From contig NZ_NFHG01000007.1 in the NCBI RefSeq assembly GCF_002159265.1, positions 62,001 to 126,000 of the forward strand: DNA of 64,000 nucleotides, read 5' to 3'. A program made the position numbers and the translations under genes. Of the stretch, positions 8,847 through 18,043 are shown piece after piece. The notes below the pieces were generated by a model. That model was given only the letters and a program-made list of their open reading frames with translations. It did no database searches and was not told where the DNA came from. Numbering within the stretch: the stretch's first letter is position 1; every line of letters starts with the position of its first letter. The stretch comes from Flavonifractor sp. An82 (lineage in GTDB: Bacteria; Bacillota; Clostridia; Oscillospirales; Oscillospiraceae).

Positions 8847-10489
8847 TCCAATCCCTCCAGTACGGCCCGGATGGCCTTGGCGGCCCGGGCGGTGCGGGCG
8901 TGGTCATCTCCCCGCCCGGCCACGCCGGCCACAATGTTGTCCCCGGTGCAGACGGCGGGGAAAAAGAAGGTGCACTCGTCGGGGGCGTCGGCCACGCTTA
9001 CCGGGATGCCCAGAGCCCGGGCCTCCTCCCCCACGGCGCGGTTGACGGCGCGGTCGTCGGTAGCGGCCACCGCAATGGCGGCTCCCGCCAGATCGCCGGG
9101 GGCATAGGGCCGACCCTCCCACTGTATGCGCCCGTCCAGGGGTTTACACCTGGGGGCGATGACTTTGACCTCCGCCCCGAAGCGGGAAAGTACCTCCGCC
9201 CGGCGGCAGGCCACCACGCCGCCGCCGATAACCACGGCAGTTTTCCCCACCAGGTCGATGAAAAGTGGAAAACGGAAGTGCTTTTCCGGCGGCAGGCTCC
9301 ACCGGGGCCGGGCGGCGGTGTGCACCTCGATCTTGGCGGCGCACCGCTCCAGGTCCTCCGGGGTCAGGTTGTCTTTCAGCCCGCCGGACAGCAGGTCCAC
9401 CGCCCGGCTCACTGCCAGCTCCACCAGTTCCCGGGCCTCCGGGCCCTCCAGGTCGGTGGACAGCACCCGGGCGGCCACCGCCTGCTTCACCCGCTCCAGG
9501 CCGGGCAGGCAGGAGCGGTAATTCTCCCACTGGCTCAGCCGGTCCAGATACTTTTCCACAATTTCTGCCGCCTCCGGTGGAATCTCCCGGCTGGCGTCCA
9601 CCCCCAGGTCGTCCACATTGTAGAGGGTGAAGCCGGGCAGGGTGGCCACCTGGGGCTCGATATCCCGGGGGATGGCCAGGTCGGCCAGCACCCTGGGCGG
9701 ATGGGACAGCTCCGCCAGCTCCCAGGCCGTCACGGTGTAGTGGGGGCTGGTGGTGGCGGAGAGCACCAGGTCCATATCCTCCATGGCCTTGTAGCGCTCC
9801 TCATAGGGGGTGACGGCGCAGCCGGCGGGCACCACGGTCTCCCCGTGGTGATAGCTGCGCAGGGTGATGGTGACGGCGCACGCCGCCTCGTGGAGGAGGG
9901 ATGCCGACAGCCGGCCCATCTCCCCGTTGCCGATGACCAGGGCCTTGCGGCCCTTCAGGCCGCCCAGATGGGCCTCCAGCCGGCCCACGGCGGACCGGGC
10001 CGCCGACCGGGGCACCCCGATGAAGCGCACCCTGGTCTTGATCTCCTTGCCGGCGGCGGCGGCATTACGGAAGAGGGTCTCCAGCACACCGTCCGCCGTC
10101 CCCGCCTCACGGGCGGCGGCGGCGGCTCCCTTGACCTGGGTGACGATCTGATCCTCCCCCCAGATCTGGGAGCGCAGTCCCCCGGCCACCTCCATCAGGT
10201 GGCGGGCTGCCTCCTCCCCCGTCCGGGTGACAAAGGCGGCCTCAAAGGGAGCGTGGTCCACCCCGGCCTCGGCGCACAGCAGCCGACCAGGATCGGGGAG
10301 AGGCCCCTCCGCACAGGAGAGGTAGAGCTCGGTCCGGTTGCAGGTGGACAGCAGCACGCAGCCCTCCACCCCTTCCCGGCGGGCCAGACGGCGGTCCAGC
10401 TCCAGCACCTGGTTGCGGGTGAAGGACAAGCCCTCCCGCAGGTCGATGGGGGCCTTGTGCCAGTCCAGGCCGGTCATGATGAGATTCAC
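8843..10489 (-). CDS. hemA-sirC: Glutamyl-tRNA reductase / precorrin-2 dehydrogenase fusion
   Basis: A 548-residue bifunctional protein. Residues 1-400 are HemA, which reduces glutamyl-tRNA to glutamate-1-semialdehyde: catalytic cysteine in LLSTCNRTELYL, SQIWGEDQI, and NADP-fold VIGNGEMG. From about residue 410 follows a SirC/Met8-type domain (FPLFIDLVGKTAVVIGGG, DAPDECTFFFPA) that oxidises precorrin-2 to sirohydrochlorin. The fusion puts the first and the cobalamin-committing redox steps in one chain. The start is GTG, overlapping the cbiL stop as GTGA and preceded by AAAAAGGGGG. In-frame sequence upstream of the GTG is cbiL in another frame. Confidence 0.94.
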   Translation of the reverse strand: MNLIMTGLDWHKAPIDLREGLSFTRNQVLELDRRLARREGVEGCVLLSTCNRTELYLSCAEGPLPDPGRLLCAEAGVDHAPFEAAFVTRTGEEAARHLMEVAGGLRSQIWGEDQIVTQVKGAAAAAREAGTADGVLETLFRNAAAAGKEIKTRVRFIGVPRSAARSAVGRLEAHLGGLKGRKALVIGNGEMGRLSASLLHEAACAVTITLRSYHHGETVVPAGCAVTPYEERYKAMEDMDLVLSATTSPHYTVTAWELAELSHPPRVLADLAIPRDIEPQVATLPGFTLYNVDDLGVDASREIPPEAAEIVEKYLDRLSQWENYRSCLPGLERVKQAVAARVLSTDLEGPEARELVELAVSRAVDLLSGGLKDNLTPEDLERCAAKIEVHTAARPRWSLPPEKHFRFPLFIDLVGKTAVVIGGGVVACRRAEVLSRFGAEVKVIAPRCKPLDGRIQWEGRPYAPGDLAGAAIAVAATDDRAVNRAVGEEARALGIPVSVADAPDECTFFFPAVCTGDNIVAGVAGRGDDHARTARAAKAIRAVLEGLE

Positions 10490-11178
10490 GCCTGTTCCCC
10501 CTTTTTCACCAGCACCACCGAGAAGTAGCCGCTGCCCTCCTCCAGCTCGGCAAAGCGGGGACACACCAGCTCCCCCTCCATGCCGCAGTTGGCCACCAGG
10601 CTGGCCTTGTCCAGCAGGCCGTGATCGGCCAGGGTGGTTTTCAGGGCCCCGATCTCCTTGCCCGCTTTCATAAACACCAGGTTGGCGTCCAGGTCCAGGC
10701 AGTCGGACACGTCCTTATGGGAGGCGGGGACAATGAGCAGCCGCTCGCTCTTCTCGCACAGGGCCATGTTCAGCTTGGCGGCCACCGCGCAGAAGGAGGG
10801 CACGCCGGGAATGATCTCGGCCTCATAGCCCCGCTCCAGAATCTTCTTATGGAGGTAGAGGTAGGTGGAGTACACCGTGGGGTCCCCCAGGGTGATGAAG
10901 GCCACGTCCTTGCCTGCATCCAGGGCGGCGCACACCAGGTCGGCGTTGCGCTCATAGGCCGCGTCCAGGGCGGCATGGTCCCGCACCATGGGGGCCTCGC
11001 AGCTCAGCAGCTCCTTGCCCTGGGCCAGCTCCCCCACGATGTTGAGGGCGGTCTTCTCCCCCCGGCCCGCGTCGGGCACAGCCAGCACCGCCGACTGGCG
11101 GATAATACGCTCGGCCTTTTTGGTGATGAGCTCCGGATCGCCGGGGCCAACCCCCACGCCGTACAGCATTCCTCTCAT
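10486..11178 (-). CDS. cbiL: Cobalt-factor II C20-methyltransferase
   Basis: CbiL transfers a methyl group from SAM to C20 of cobalt-sirohydrochlorin. The 230 residues show the tetrapyrrole methylase fold: YGVGVGPGDPELITKKA, VAFITLGDPTVYSTYLYL and EIIPGVPSFCAVAAKL, all typical of CbiL/CobI. The ATG follows AAGGAGG. It overlaps cbiO upstream and hemA-sirC downstream by four bases each. It is the only cbi methyltransferase placed on the transporter side of the second riboswitch. Confidence 0.94.
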   Translation of the reverse strand: MRGMLYGVGVGPGDPELITKKAERIIRQSAVLAVPDAGRGEKTALNIVGELAQGKELLSCEAPMVRDHAALDAAYERNADLVCAALDAGKDVAFITLGDPTVYSTYLYLHKKILERGYEAEIIPGVPSFCAVAAKLNMALCEKSERLLIVPASHKDVSDCLDLDANLVFMKAGKEIGALKTTLADHGLLDKASLVANCGMEGELVCPRFAELEEGSGYFSVVLVKKGEQA

Positions 11179-12023
11179 TGGTTTTCCTCCTTCAGCATGC
11201 GCAGGATCTCCCGCCGGGCCGCCCCGATGGTGGCGGCGGACCGGTCGGCGTCCAGTCCGTCCACGTCCCGCAGCACCTCCATCAGGTGGGCGATGCGGGG
11301 CAGACGGAGATGATTGGCCCGCAGGGCCGCCGGGTCGGCAAAGAGGGTCTCCGGCGTTCCCTCCAGCAGAACCTTGCCGCCCCCCAGCAGGTAGGCGTAG
11401 TCACAGTACAAGGGCACGATGTCCATATCGTGGGTGGCGATGAGCACCGTCATGCCCAGCTCATCTCGCAGGCGGGTGAGCAGCTTCATGATGTCGCTGA
11501 CTCCCTGGGGGTCCAGACCGGCGGTTGGCTCGTCCAGAATGAGCACCTCCGGCTCCATCACCAGCACACCGGCGATGGCCACCCGCTTCTTCTGTCCGTA
11601 GGACAGGGCATGGGTGGGTTTGTCCCGCAGGTGGGACACGCCGGTGCGCTCCAGGGCGGCCTCCACCCGGCGGCGGACCTCCTCGGCGGGCAGGCCCAGG
11701 TTCACCCCGCCGAAGGACACATCCCGGTACACATCGGCGGAGAAGAGCTGGTCGTCCGGGTCCTGGAACACGATGCCCACCCGGCGGCGCAGCTCCAGCA
11801 GACCCTTTTTGTCATAGCGCACCGGCTGACCTGCCAGGGTCACCCGACCGCTTTTGGGGGTGAGCACTCCGTTGAGACTGAGGAACAGGGTGGATTTGCC
11901 CGCCCCGTTGGCCCCCAGAATGCCGGTGACCTTACCCTGTTCCGCCCCGAAGGTGATGTGGTCCAGGGCCACGGTGCCGTCCTCATAGGTATAACACAGA
12001 TCTTCTGCCTGGATGGCCTTCAC
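11175..12023 (-). CDS. cbiO: Cobalt ECF transporter ATPase
   Basis: The ATP-binding subunit of the CbiMNQO cobalt importer, 282 residues, cytoplasmic. Walker A is GANGAGKST, the Q-loop lies in IVFQDPDDQLF, the ABC signature is LSYGQKKRVAIAG (LSYGQ in place of LSGGQ) and Walker B is VLILDEPTAGLD. The start is a GTG overlapping the cbiQ stop as GTGA, giving the sequence VKAIQAEDLCYTY. The C-terminal 50 residues form the small extension usual for ECF ATPases. Confidence 0.95.
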   Translation of the reverse strand: MKAIQAEDLCYTYEDGTVALDHITFGAEQGKVTGILGANGAGKSTLFLSLNGVLTPKSGRVTLAGQPVRYDKKGLLELRRRVGIVFQDPDDQLFSADVYRDVSFGGVNLGLPAEEVRRRVEAALERTGVSHLRDKPTHALSYGQKKRVAIAGVLVMEPEVLILDEPTAGLDPQGVSDIMKLLTRLRDELGMTVLIATHDMDIVPLYCDYAYLLGGGKVLLEGTPETLFADPAALRANHLRLPRIAHLMEVLRDVDGLDADRSAATIGAARREILRMLKEENQ

Positions 12024-12799
12024 GGCAGCAGCCTCCCTTCCACAAACCAAATGGCGATCTGCCCCGCCGCCGCCAGGGCGGTGAGGGGGAGCAGCCCCCA
12101 CCCCGGCCGGTATTGGTCGGCCAACGTGGTAAGGCTGCCGGTATAGCCCCGGGACTCCAGGGCGGTATAGATGCGCTCAGCCTTCCGCCAGGAGCGCAGG
12201 AACACCATGGAGGCCAGCATCCCCAGGGAGGACACCGACCGGCGGAAGCCCTGATAGCCCAGCCGGGAATCCTGGGCGGTATGGATGTGCTCGGCGGTCT
12301 CGGCCAGCACGAAGATGAAGCGGTAGATGAGCTCCATCAGCTCCACCAGCAGCCGGGGCACATGGAGCTTTTCCAGGGCCATGGTCAAATCCGTGACCGG
12401 GGTATTCAGGGCCAGAAAATACATGCATCCGATGGTACCCATAGCCTTGCAGAAGATCTGGGCGCCCAGATACAGCCCGTCGGCGGTAAAGCCCCACAGC
12501 CTCTCCCCCACCGGCAGGGCGGCCACCATCTCCGTCCCGGCACGGTAGGAGCCCGCCACGATGGTGATGCAGCCGATGACCAGGAATACCAGAGGGACCT
12601 TGAGAAAATGGAGGTACACCCTGGGGGACAGGCCCCCCAGGGCGGTAATGAGCACCCCCATCAAAACCAGGGTGGCAAGGCCCACCGCCACGCTGCTGCA
12701 GCACAGGCACACCACCAGCGTCACCGCCGTCAGCAGCAGCTTGGGCATGGGGGACACCCGCCGCAGGCGGGACTGGTAGGCGTAGCGGTCGGTGCCCAT
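12020..12799 (-). CDS. cbiQ: Cobalt ECF transporter transmembrane subunit
   Basis: The CbiQ/EcfT T-component, 259 residues with about five or six hydrophobic segments. It has the coupling-helix arginine motifs that contact the ATPase (VFLRSWRKAERIYTALESRGY, with the ESRG signature). It lies between cbiN (2-base gap) and cbiO (4-base overlap), the normal order. Confidence 0.94.
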   Translation of the reverse strand: MGTDRYAYQSRLRRVSPMPKLLLTAVTLVVCLCCSSVAVGLATLVLMGVLITALGGLSPRVYLHFLKVPLVFLVIGCITIVAGSYRAGTEMVAALPVGERLWGFTADGLYLGAQIFCKAMGTIGCMYFLALNTPVTDLTMALEKLHVPRLLVELMELIYRFIFVLAETAEHIHTAQDSRLGYQGFRRSVSSLGMLASMVFLRSWRKAERIYTALESRGYTGSLTTLADQYRPGWGLLPLTALAAAGQIAIWFVEGRLLP

Positions 12800-12801
12800 G
12801 G

Positions 12802-13098
12802 TCAGTTCGTTCCTTTCTCTTTTCCGTCCGGCTTCTTGGTGATGCGGCCCAGGATGAAGCCTACCACCCCCGCGCCGATGGCGGCCTGGAGGGCAAAGAG
12901 CAGGGACTCCACTTCCCCGCTGGCAGGCTCCAGAATGGGCTGGAACCAGGGCTCATAGTCGGGGTTGAGCTCCATGATGGCCTCCTCGGCCTGGCCGTCC
13001 GCCCCGCCGAACTCCGCATTGGGCAGCAGCCACAGGGGTACGGCGGCGATGAGCACCACCAGAAGGATCAAAATCAAATTTTTCTGCCAAACTTTCAT
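12802..13098 (-). CDS. cbiN: Cobalt transporter accessory subunit CbiN
   Basis: A 98-residue protein with two transmembrane helices (about residues 5-24 and 67-87) joined by an acidic extracytoplasmic loop. This is the topology of CbiN, which helps CbiM load cobalt. The start ATG (KVWQKNLILILLVV) follows AAGGAGGGG, so a longer in-frame start is not used. Confidence 0.92.
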   Translation of the reverse strand: MKVWQKNLILILLVVLIAAVPLWLLPNAEFGGADGQAEEAIMELNPDYEPWFQPILEPASGEVESLLFALQAAIGAGVVGFILGRITKKPDGKEKGTN

Positions 13099-13111
13099 AT
13101 CCGTCCCCTCC

Positions 13112-13831
13112 TTACAGCACCTGCAGCTCATGAAGCTCGGTCTTGCTGTACTTCTCCAGCACGTTGAAGATCACCACCGTCAGCAGGCCCTCGGCAATGG
13201 CCAGAGGGATCTGGGTAACGGCGAAAATAGTGAGGAATTTCACCAGGCCGCCGTTGACCACCGTCAGCTGGAGGGAGGTGACCACATAGGTGAACAGGTC
13301 ACCCAGCGCGGCCGCGGCGAACACCGCCACAGCGGCGGGGGCCTTGGCCTTCCGCAGCAGCTTGTAGACCAGCCAGGACACGATGGGTCCGGCGATGGCC
13401 ATGGAGAAGGTGTTGGCGCCCAGGGTGGTGAGGCCGCCGTGGGCCAGCAGCAGGGCCTGGAAGAGCAGCACGATGAGGCCCAGCACCGTCATCACCAGGG
13501 GCCCGAACAGGATGGCGCCCAGGCCCACACCGGTGGGGTGGGAGCAGGAGCCGGACACCGAGGGGATCTTGAGGGCGGAGAGCACAAAGGCGAAGGCGCC
13601 GCACATGGCCAGCAGGATCTTGGCCCGGGGGGCCTGATCGATCTTCTTCTTAATGGAGAAGAAGCCGGCCACCAGGAAGGGGACACACACAGCCCCCCAG
13701 CCGATGGCCCAAGGCATGGGCAGCATGCCCTCGGCGATGTGCATGGCGGAGGCGCTCATGGTCATCAGACCCAGCAGCCCCACCAGCACCGCCGCGGCGC
13801 GGACGGTTTTGTTGGCAGTCAGATTTCTCAT
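13112..13831 (-). CDS. cbiM: Cobalt ECF transporter substrate-binding subunit
   Basis: CbiM binds Co(II) through the amino group and histidine of its mature N-terminus. The 239-residue precursor has a hydrophobic leader ending SASA before MHIAEGMLP, so cleavage would expose the Met-His metal site. Further family marks are [18 protein letters not shown] and [21 protein letters not shown]. About six more membrane segments follow. The ATG follows AGGAAAGGA. It is the first gene after the second cobalamin riboswitch. Confidence 0.95.
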   Translation of the reverse strand: MRNLTANKTVRAAAVLVGLLGLMTMSASAMHIAEGMLPMPWAIGWGAVCVPFLVAGFFSIKKKIDQAPRAKILLAMCGAFAFVLSALKIPSVSGSCSHPTGVGLGAILFGPLVMTVLGLIVLLFQALLLAHGGLTTLGANTFSMAIAGPIVSWLVYKLLRKAKAPAAVAVFAAAALGDLFTYVVTSLQLTVVNGGLVKFLTIFAVTQIPLAIAEGLLTVVIFNVLEKYSKTELHELQVL

Positions 13832-13875
13832 ACTCGTTTCATCCTTTCCTATCACTCGTAGGTGGTTGGATTGTC

Positions 13876-14018
13876 GGGCCGGGCAAGGTTTTCCGGCTTG
13901 AGTCTCTCTGCCGCCGCGCGTCTTCCCAGGTGACCCCAGTGACATGGTGCCCGGCGGCTCTTCTCTTACGGCAGCGGGACTGCGCGGGATTTCCACCCGG
14001 CTTCCCTTTTCCCGGCCC
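13876..14018 (-). promoter_or_regulatory. Cobalamin riboswitch upstream of cbiMNQO
   Basis: On the minus strand an 8-bp P1 stem (14018-14011 with 13883-13876) encloses the conserved core in order: GTGGAAATCC, CAGTCCCGCTGCCGTAA, GTCACTGGG, CTGGGAAG and the B12 box AAGCCGGAAAACCTTGCC. It sits between cbiK and cbiM, inside the block. I see no stem with a T-run before cbiM, so control may act on translation of cbiM or be internal to the transcript. Confidence 0.93.
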
Positions 14019-14035
14019 TCTCTATGCAAACAGGC

Positions 14036-14821
14036 TTACGCCTGGAGTTGTTTTGCCTCTCCGGCGTGCTTGACGAAGAGGGCCTGGATGCTGGGGAACT
14101 CCCCCAGACCCTGGAGCACGCAGCTGACGGCGTAGCCCTTCTGCTCCAGCAGGGACTTCCAGGAGTTCTCCTCCTCCCCCGCCAGATCGTTTTTGGCGTG
14201 GTCCCCCGCCACGATCATCAGGGGCCGCAGCTCCACCTTTGCGGCGCCCAGCTCCCGGATGCGGCGCACCGCCTCCCCAAAGCCGGGGTAGCCCTCCACG
14301 GTGCCGATGACCACGTCCTTCCGGCCCAGGTCGTGGAACACATACTCCAGCAGGGCATAACAGGAGTTGGCAAAGTGCTCGGTGCCGTGGCCCATGTAGA
14401 GGATGGCCTTGCCCGCCTCCGCCTCCGGCAGGTCGTGGAGCAGAGCCTGTACCGCGTCCAGATAGTCCCCCGTCTCGGTAAGCAGGGGGCGGCCGAAGGT
14501 CAGCTTTTCAAACCGGCCCTCAAAGGGGGTGGCCAGGTCCATCATCTTGTCGTACTCGTCGCCGTTCATGATGTGGGTGGGCTGGACCAGCACGTCGGTA
14601 TAGCCCTCCTCCGCCAGCTTCTCTAGGGCGGCAGGCACGTCGTCGATGTGGGTGCCCTCTTTTTCCAGCTTGCGCAGGATCATGCCGCTGGTGAAGGCCC
14701 GGCGCAGGGTGCGCTCCGGAAAGGCGGCGGCCAGGGCGTGCTCAATGGCGGCGATGGTCTTTTCCAGGGTGTCCCGGTGGCTGGTGCCGAAGGACACCGC
14801 CAGAAGGGCTTGTGTGTTCAT
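14036..14821 (-). CDS. cbiK: Sirohydrochlorin cobaltochelatase
   Basis: CbiK inserts Co(II) into sirohydrochlorin in the early-cobalt (anaerobic) pathway. Motifs include LLAVSFGTSH at the N-terminus, the metal-site histidine in YMGHGTEHFANSCY, the TVEGYPG segment and IVAGDHAKNDLAG. I prefer ATG 14821 (261 residues) with GGAGTGAAGG just upstream, rather than a GTG three codons earlier. No signal peptide is seen, so it should be cytoplasmic. It follows cbiC and is the last gene before the second riboswitch. Confidence 0.94.
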   Translation of the reverse strand: MNTQALLAVSFGTSHRDTLEKTIAAIEHALAAAFPERTLRRAFTSGMILRKLEKEGTHIDDVPAALEKLAEEGYTDVLVQPTHIMNGDEYDKMMDLATPFEGRFEKLTFGRPLLTETGDYLDAVQALLHDLPEAEAGKAILYMGHGTEHFANSCYALLEYVFHDLGRKDVVIGTVEGYPGFGEAVRRIRELGAAKVELRPLMIVAGDHAKNDLAGEEENSWKSLLEQKGYAVSCVLQGLGEFPSIQALFVKHAGEAKQLQA

Positions 14822-14826
14822 TTCCT

Positions 14827-15474
14827 TCACTCCCGTACGTTGTTGCTGGCCTGATAGAGCAAGGCGTTGCAGATGGCGGCGGCAATGTTGCTGCCCCCCT
14901 TGCGGCCCCGGGCCACGATGTGGGGGGTATCCATGGTGAGGAGCAGCTCCTTGCTCTCCACCACGTTGACGAAGCCCACCGGCACGCCGATGACCAAGGC
15001 GGGAGCGAGCCTGCCCTCGTCTATCAATTCACAGATCCGGACCAGAGCGGTGGGGGCGTTGCCGATGGCAAACACCAGGGGTCCCTCCAGCTGGGCAGCC
15101 CGCTCCATGGACACGGTGGCCCGGGTCTCCCCCCGGGCCTTGGCCTCAGCGGCCACGTCCGGATCGGACATAAAGCACACCGCTTTCCCGCCGAACTTCT
15201 CCAGCACCTTCTTATTGACGCCGGAGAAGGCCATCTGGGTATCGGTGACGATGGTACAGCCCCCCTTGATGGCGGCGATGCCCGCCGCCACCGCGTCGGA
15301 AGAGAACACCAGGTTGTCGGCGTAATCAAAGTCGGCGCTGGTGTGGATGGCCCGCTTGATAATGGGCAGCTGGTCGGCGGGAAATACCCGCTCACCCAGC
15401 TCCTGGCCGATGATCTCCATACTTCTGGCCTCAATGTCAGCGGGAGCCACCCGCTGTAATTCCACTTTTTTCAT
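14827..15474 (-). CDS. cbiC: Cobalt-precorrin-8 methylmutase
   Basis: CbiC moves the C11 methyl group to C12, making cobyrinate. The 215 residues fit the family. Typical segments are APADIEARSMEIIG, RAIHTSADFDYADNLVFS (with the catalytic histidine), GCTIVTDTQMAFSGVN and ALVIGVPVGFVNVVESKE. It begins three bases after the cobQ stop. Confidence 0.96.
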   Translation of the reverse strand: MKKVELQRVAPADIEARSMEIIGQELGERVFPADQLPIIKRAIHTSADFDYADNLVFSSDAVAAGIAAIKGGCTIVTDTQMAFSGVNKKVLEKFGGKAVCFMSDPDVAAEAKARGETRATVSMERAAQLEGPLVFAIGNAPTALVRICELIDEGRLAPALVIGVPVGFVNVVESKELLLTMDTPHIVARGRKGGSNIAAAICNALLYQASNNVRE

Positions 15475-15477
15475 GGG

Positions 15478-16974
15478 TCATTCCTCCCCGTTCAGGATGC
15501 GGTAGATCCGCTCCATGTCCAGACTGGCCCGCAGGCCGTCGGCCAGCTTGTCATACTGCCGCTGGGCATACTCCTGCCAGTCCACGCTGGCGGCCTGGCC
15601 CTCCAGGCCCTTGGCCTTCATCAGGGCATTCACCAGGGCCTCAGCCACGCCGGCCTTGTCAAAAATGCCGTGGACGTAGCAGCCCCACACGTTGCGGTTA
15701 CTGAGGCCGTCGGTGTGTTCCTCCCCGGTCTGGGTGGCAAACTGCACCAGGGGGGCGGCGGCGCTCTCCGTTCTGCCCATGTGGATCTCATAGCCCTCAA
15801 AGGCCACCCCCGCCAGGGGGGCAAAGATACCTTCGGCCTGGGCGAAGGTACCGGTCACCCGGGTGCGGGTCTTCTCCCCCTGGAACACGGTCTCGGCGGG
15901 CAGCAGGCCCAGCCCCGCCAGGGTGCCGCCCCCCTCCACCCCGTCGGGGTCGGAGACTGTGTTGCCCAGCATCTGATAGCCGCCGCAGATGCCCACCACC
16001 GCGCCGCCCTTGGCGGCGTGCTTCAGGATGGCCCCCTCCAGGCCGCTCTGCCGCAGCCAGCGCAGGTCGTCCATGGTGTTCTTGGTGCCGGGCAGAATGA
16101 TGAGGTCGGGGTGGCCCAGCTCCCCCACGCTCCCCACATAGCGGAGGGAGACCTCCTCCATCCGCTCCAGGGGGTTGAAGTCGGTAAAGTTACTCAGCCG
16201 GGGCAGGCGGATGACGGCAATATCCACCAGGCCCACTTTACCGGATTTGGACAGACGGGCAGACAGGGAGTCCTCGTCGTCCACGTCCACCTCCAGCATG
16301 GGTACCACGCCCAGTACCGGCTTGCCCGCCAGCTCCTCCAGCTGGGCAAGGCCCGGCCGGAGAATTTCCACGTCTCCCCGGAACTTGTTGATGATGAGGC
16401 CCTTTATCAGGTCCTGCTCGTCAGGGTCCAGCAGCTTCACCGTGCCGTAGAGGGAAGCAAACACGCCTCCCCGGTCGATGTCGCCGCACAGCAGCACGGG
16501 GGCTTTGGCCATGCGGGCCATGCCCATATTGACCAGATCGTCCTCCTTCAGATTGATCTCCGCCGGGCTGCCCGCCCCCTCGATGACGATGATATCATAC
16601 TCCTCAGCCAGGGAGGAATAGGCCTCCATCACGTCGGGGATCAGGTTTTTCTTATACTGAAAGTAATTTCCCGCCTTCATAGTACCCCGGGGAATGCCGT
16701 TGACGATGACCTGGGAGCCCACGTCGCTGGTGGGCTTCAGGAGGATGGGGTTCATCCGCACGTCGGGAGCTACCCCCGCCGCCTCGGCCTGCATGACCTG
16801 GGCACGGCCCATCTCCAGCCCGTCGGGGGTGATGGCGGAGTTGAGGGCCATGTTCTGGGACTTGAAGGGGGCCACCTTGTAGCCGTCCTGTTTGAAGATG
16901 CGGCACAGCCCCGCCGCCAGCAGAGACTTGCCGGCGTTGGAGGCGGTGCCCTGGATCATAATTGCCTTTGCCAT
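15478..16974 (-). CDS. cobQ: Cobyric acid synthase
   Basis: CobQ (CbiP) amidates four peripheral carboxylates of adenosylcobyrinate a,c-diamide. The 498 residues hold an N-terminal P-loop domain ([13 protein letters not shown], then [13 protein letters not shown]) and a C-terminal glutamine amidotransferase domain with nucleophile cysteine in [11 protein letters not shown] and histidine in CYVHGIFD. The ATG overlaps the cobD stop by one base group (ATGA). A much longer in-frame extension is the cobD region in another frame. Confidence 0.97.
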   Translation of the reverse strand: MAKAIMIQGTASNAGKSLLAAGLCRIFKQDGYKVAPFKSQNMALNSAITPDGLEMGRAQVMQAEAAGVAPDVRMNPILLKPTSDVGSQVIVNGIPRGTMKAGNYFQYKKNLIPDVMEAYSSLAEEYDIIVIEGAGSPAEINLKEDDLVNMGMARMAKAPVLLCGDIDRGGVFASLYGTVKLLDPDEQDLIKGLIINKFRGDVEILRPGLAQLEELAGKPVLGVVPMLEVDVDDEDSLSARLSKSGKVGLVDIAVIRLPRLSNFTDFNPLERMEEVSLRYVGSVGELGHPDLIILPGTKNTMDDLRWLRQSGLEGAILKHAAKGGAVVGICGGYQMLGNTVSDPDGVEGGGTLAGLGLLPAETVFQGEKTRTRVTGTFAQAEGIFAPLAGVAFEGYEIHMGRTESAAAPLVQFATQTGEEHTDGLSNRNVWGCYVHGIFDKAGVAEALVNALMKAKGLEGQAASVDWQEYAQRQYDKLADGLRASLDMERIYRILNGEE

Positions 16975-18029
16975 CACTGCACCTCGCTGAGGGCGGCCAG
17001 CAGCCGCCGGTTTTCTGCCTCGCCCCGGACGCACACCCGGTACCAGTCGGGGCCCAGTCCGTGGTAGTTGGCGCAGGAGCGGATGAGCACCCCCCGCTCC
17101 AGCAGCTTTTCTTTCAAATTTGCCACGCCGGGCAGCCGGAACAGGAGATAATTGGCCTGCCCGGGGATGACGGTACAGCCCGCGGCCTCCAGCCCCGCAG
17201 CCAGTCCGGTCCGGGTGGATTCCACCATGGCCCGCCCCTCCGCCGCCCAGTGGGGGCAGCTGGTGAGGGCGGCCACGCCCGCCGCCTGGGCGGGGGTGGA
17301 CACGCTCCAGGGCTGGGCAAATTTGCCCAGCTGCTCCCGCAGTCCCTGGTTGGCGGTCAGGCAGTAGCCTAGCCGCAGCCCTGCCATGGCATAGCTCTTG
17401 GTGAAGGCCCGCAGCAGCACCAGATTGGGGTAGTCTTTGAGCCGGGGTGCCAGCCCCGGCCCGCCGGTGGCCAGAGGCAGGAAGCACTCGTCCACCGCCA
17501 GCACCGCGCCCACCGCGCCGCACCGGTCCAGCACCGCCTCCAGCAGGTCTCCGTCAATGAGCCGCCCTGTGGGATTATTGGGGGTACACAGGAACACCAG
17601 GTCGATGTCCGGTCCGATGGCGTCCACAAAGCCAGCATCCAGGTCAAAATTCCTGCTCTGATCCAGGGCGTAGCGGACCATCTCACATCCCATACAGGTG
17701 AGGGCCTCTTCATACTCGGAGAAGGTGGGGGCGGTGACCAGGGCTTTCCTGGGTTTCAGGGCGAAGGCCAGCCGAAAGATCAGGTCGGCGGCTCCGTTGC
17801 CGCACACCACCTGCTCCTCCCCCACCCCGTCGTGGGCGGCGATGGCCCGCCGCAGGTCCCGGCACAGGGGGTCCGGGTAGCAGGCCGACTGGTCCGCCGC
17901 CTGCCGGGCCGCCTCCGCCACCGGGGCAGGCATCCCCAGGGGGTTCAGGTTGGCGGAAAAGTCCAGGACCTCCCCGCCGTAGGCGGCCTGGGCGGTGAGA
18001 ATGTCGCCGCCGTGGGTGTAGACTGGCAT
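16974..18029 (-). CDS. cobD: Threonine-phosphate decarboxylase
   Basis: CobD decarboxylates L-threonine-O-3-phosphate to (R)-1-aminopropan-2-yl phosphate, the linker of the nucleotide loop. It is a class I/II PLP aminotransferase of 351 residues: [13 protein letters not shown] near the start, NNPTGRLI, and the PLP lysine in [14 protein letters not shown]. The ATG before PVYTHGGD is chosen because AAAAGGAG precedes it by seven bases; a GTG six codons upstream lacks a binding site. It sits next to cbiB, which attaches its product. Confidence 0.94.
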   Translation of the reverse strand: MPVYTHGGDILTAQAAYGGEVLDFSANLNPLGMPAPVAEAARQAADQSACYPDPLCRDLRRAIAAHDGVGEEQVVCGNGAADLIFRLAFALKPRKALVTAPTFSEYEEALTCMGCEMVRYALDQSRNFDLDAGFVDAIGPDIDLVFLCTPNNPTGRLIDGDLLEAVLDRCGAVGAVLAVDECFLPLATGGPGLAPRLKDYPNLVLLRAFTKSYAMAGLRLGYCLTANQGLREQLGKFAQPWSVSTPAQAAGVAALTSCPHWAAEGRAMVESTRTGLAAGLEAAGCTVIPGQANYLLFRLPGVANLKEKLLERGVLIRSCANYHGLGPDWYRVCVRGEAENRRLLAALSEVQ

Positions 18030-18043
18030 AACAACGCTCCTTT

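Noticed and set aside
10490-10564. Longer start for hemA-sirC
   Set aside because: The sequence belongs to cbiL; the GTG after AAAAAGGGGG starts directly with the HemA domain.
13832-14029. In-frame extension of cbiM through the upstream region
   Set aside because: It runs through the cobalamin riboswitch and gives low-complexity residues before the signal peptide.
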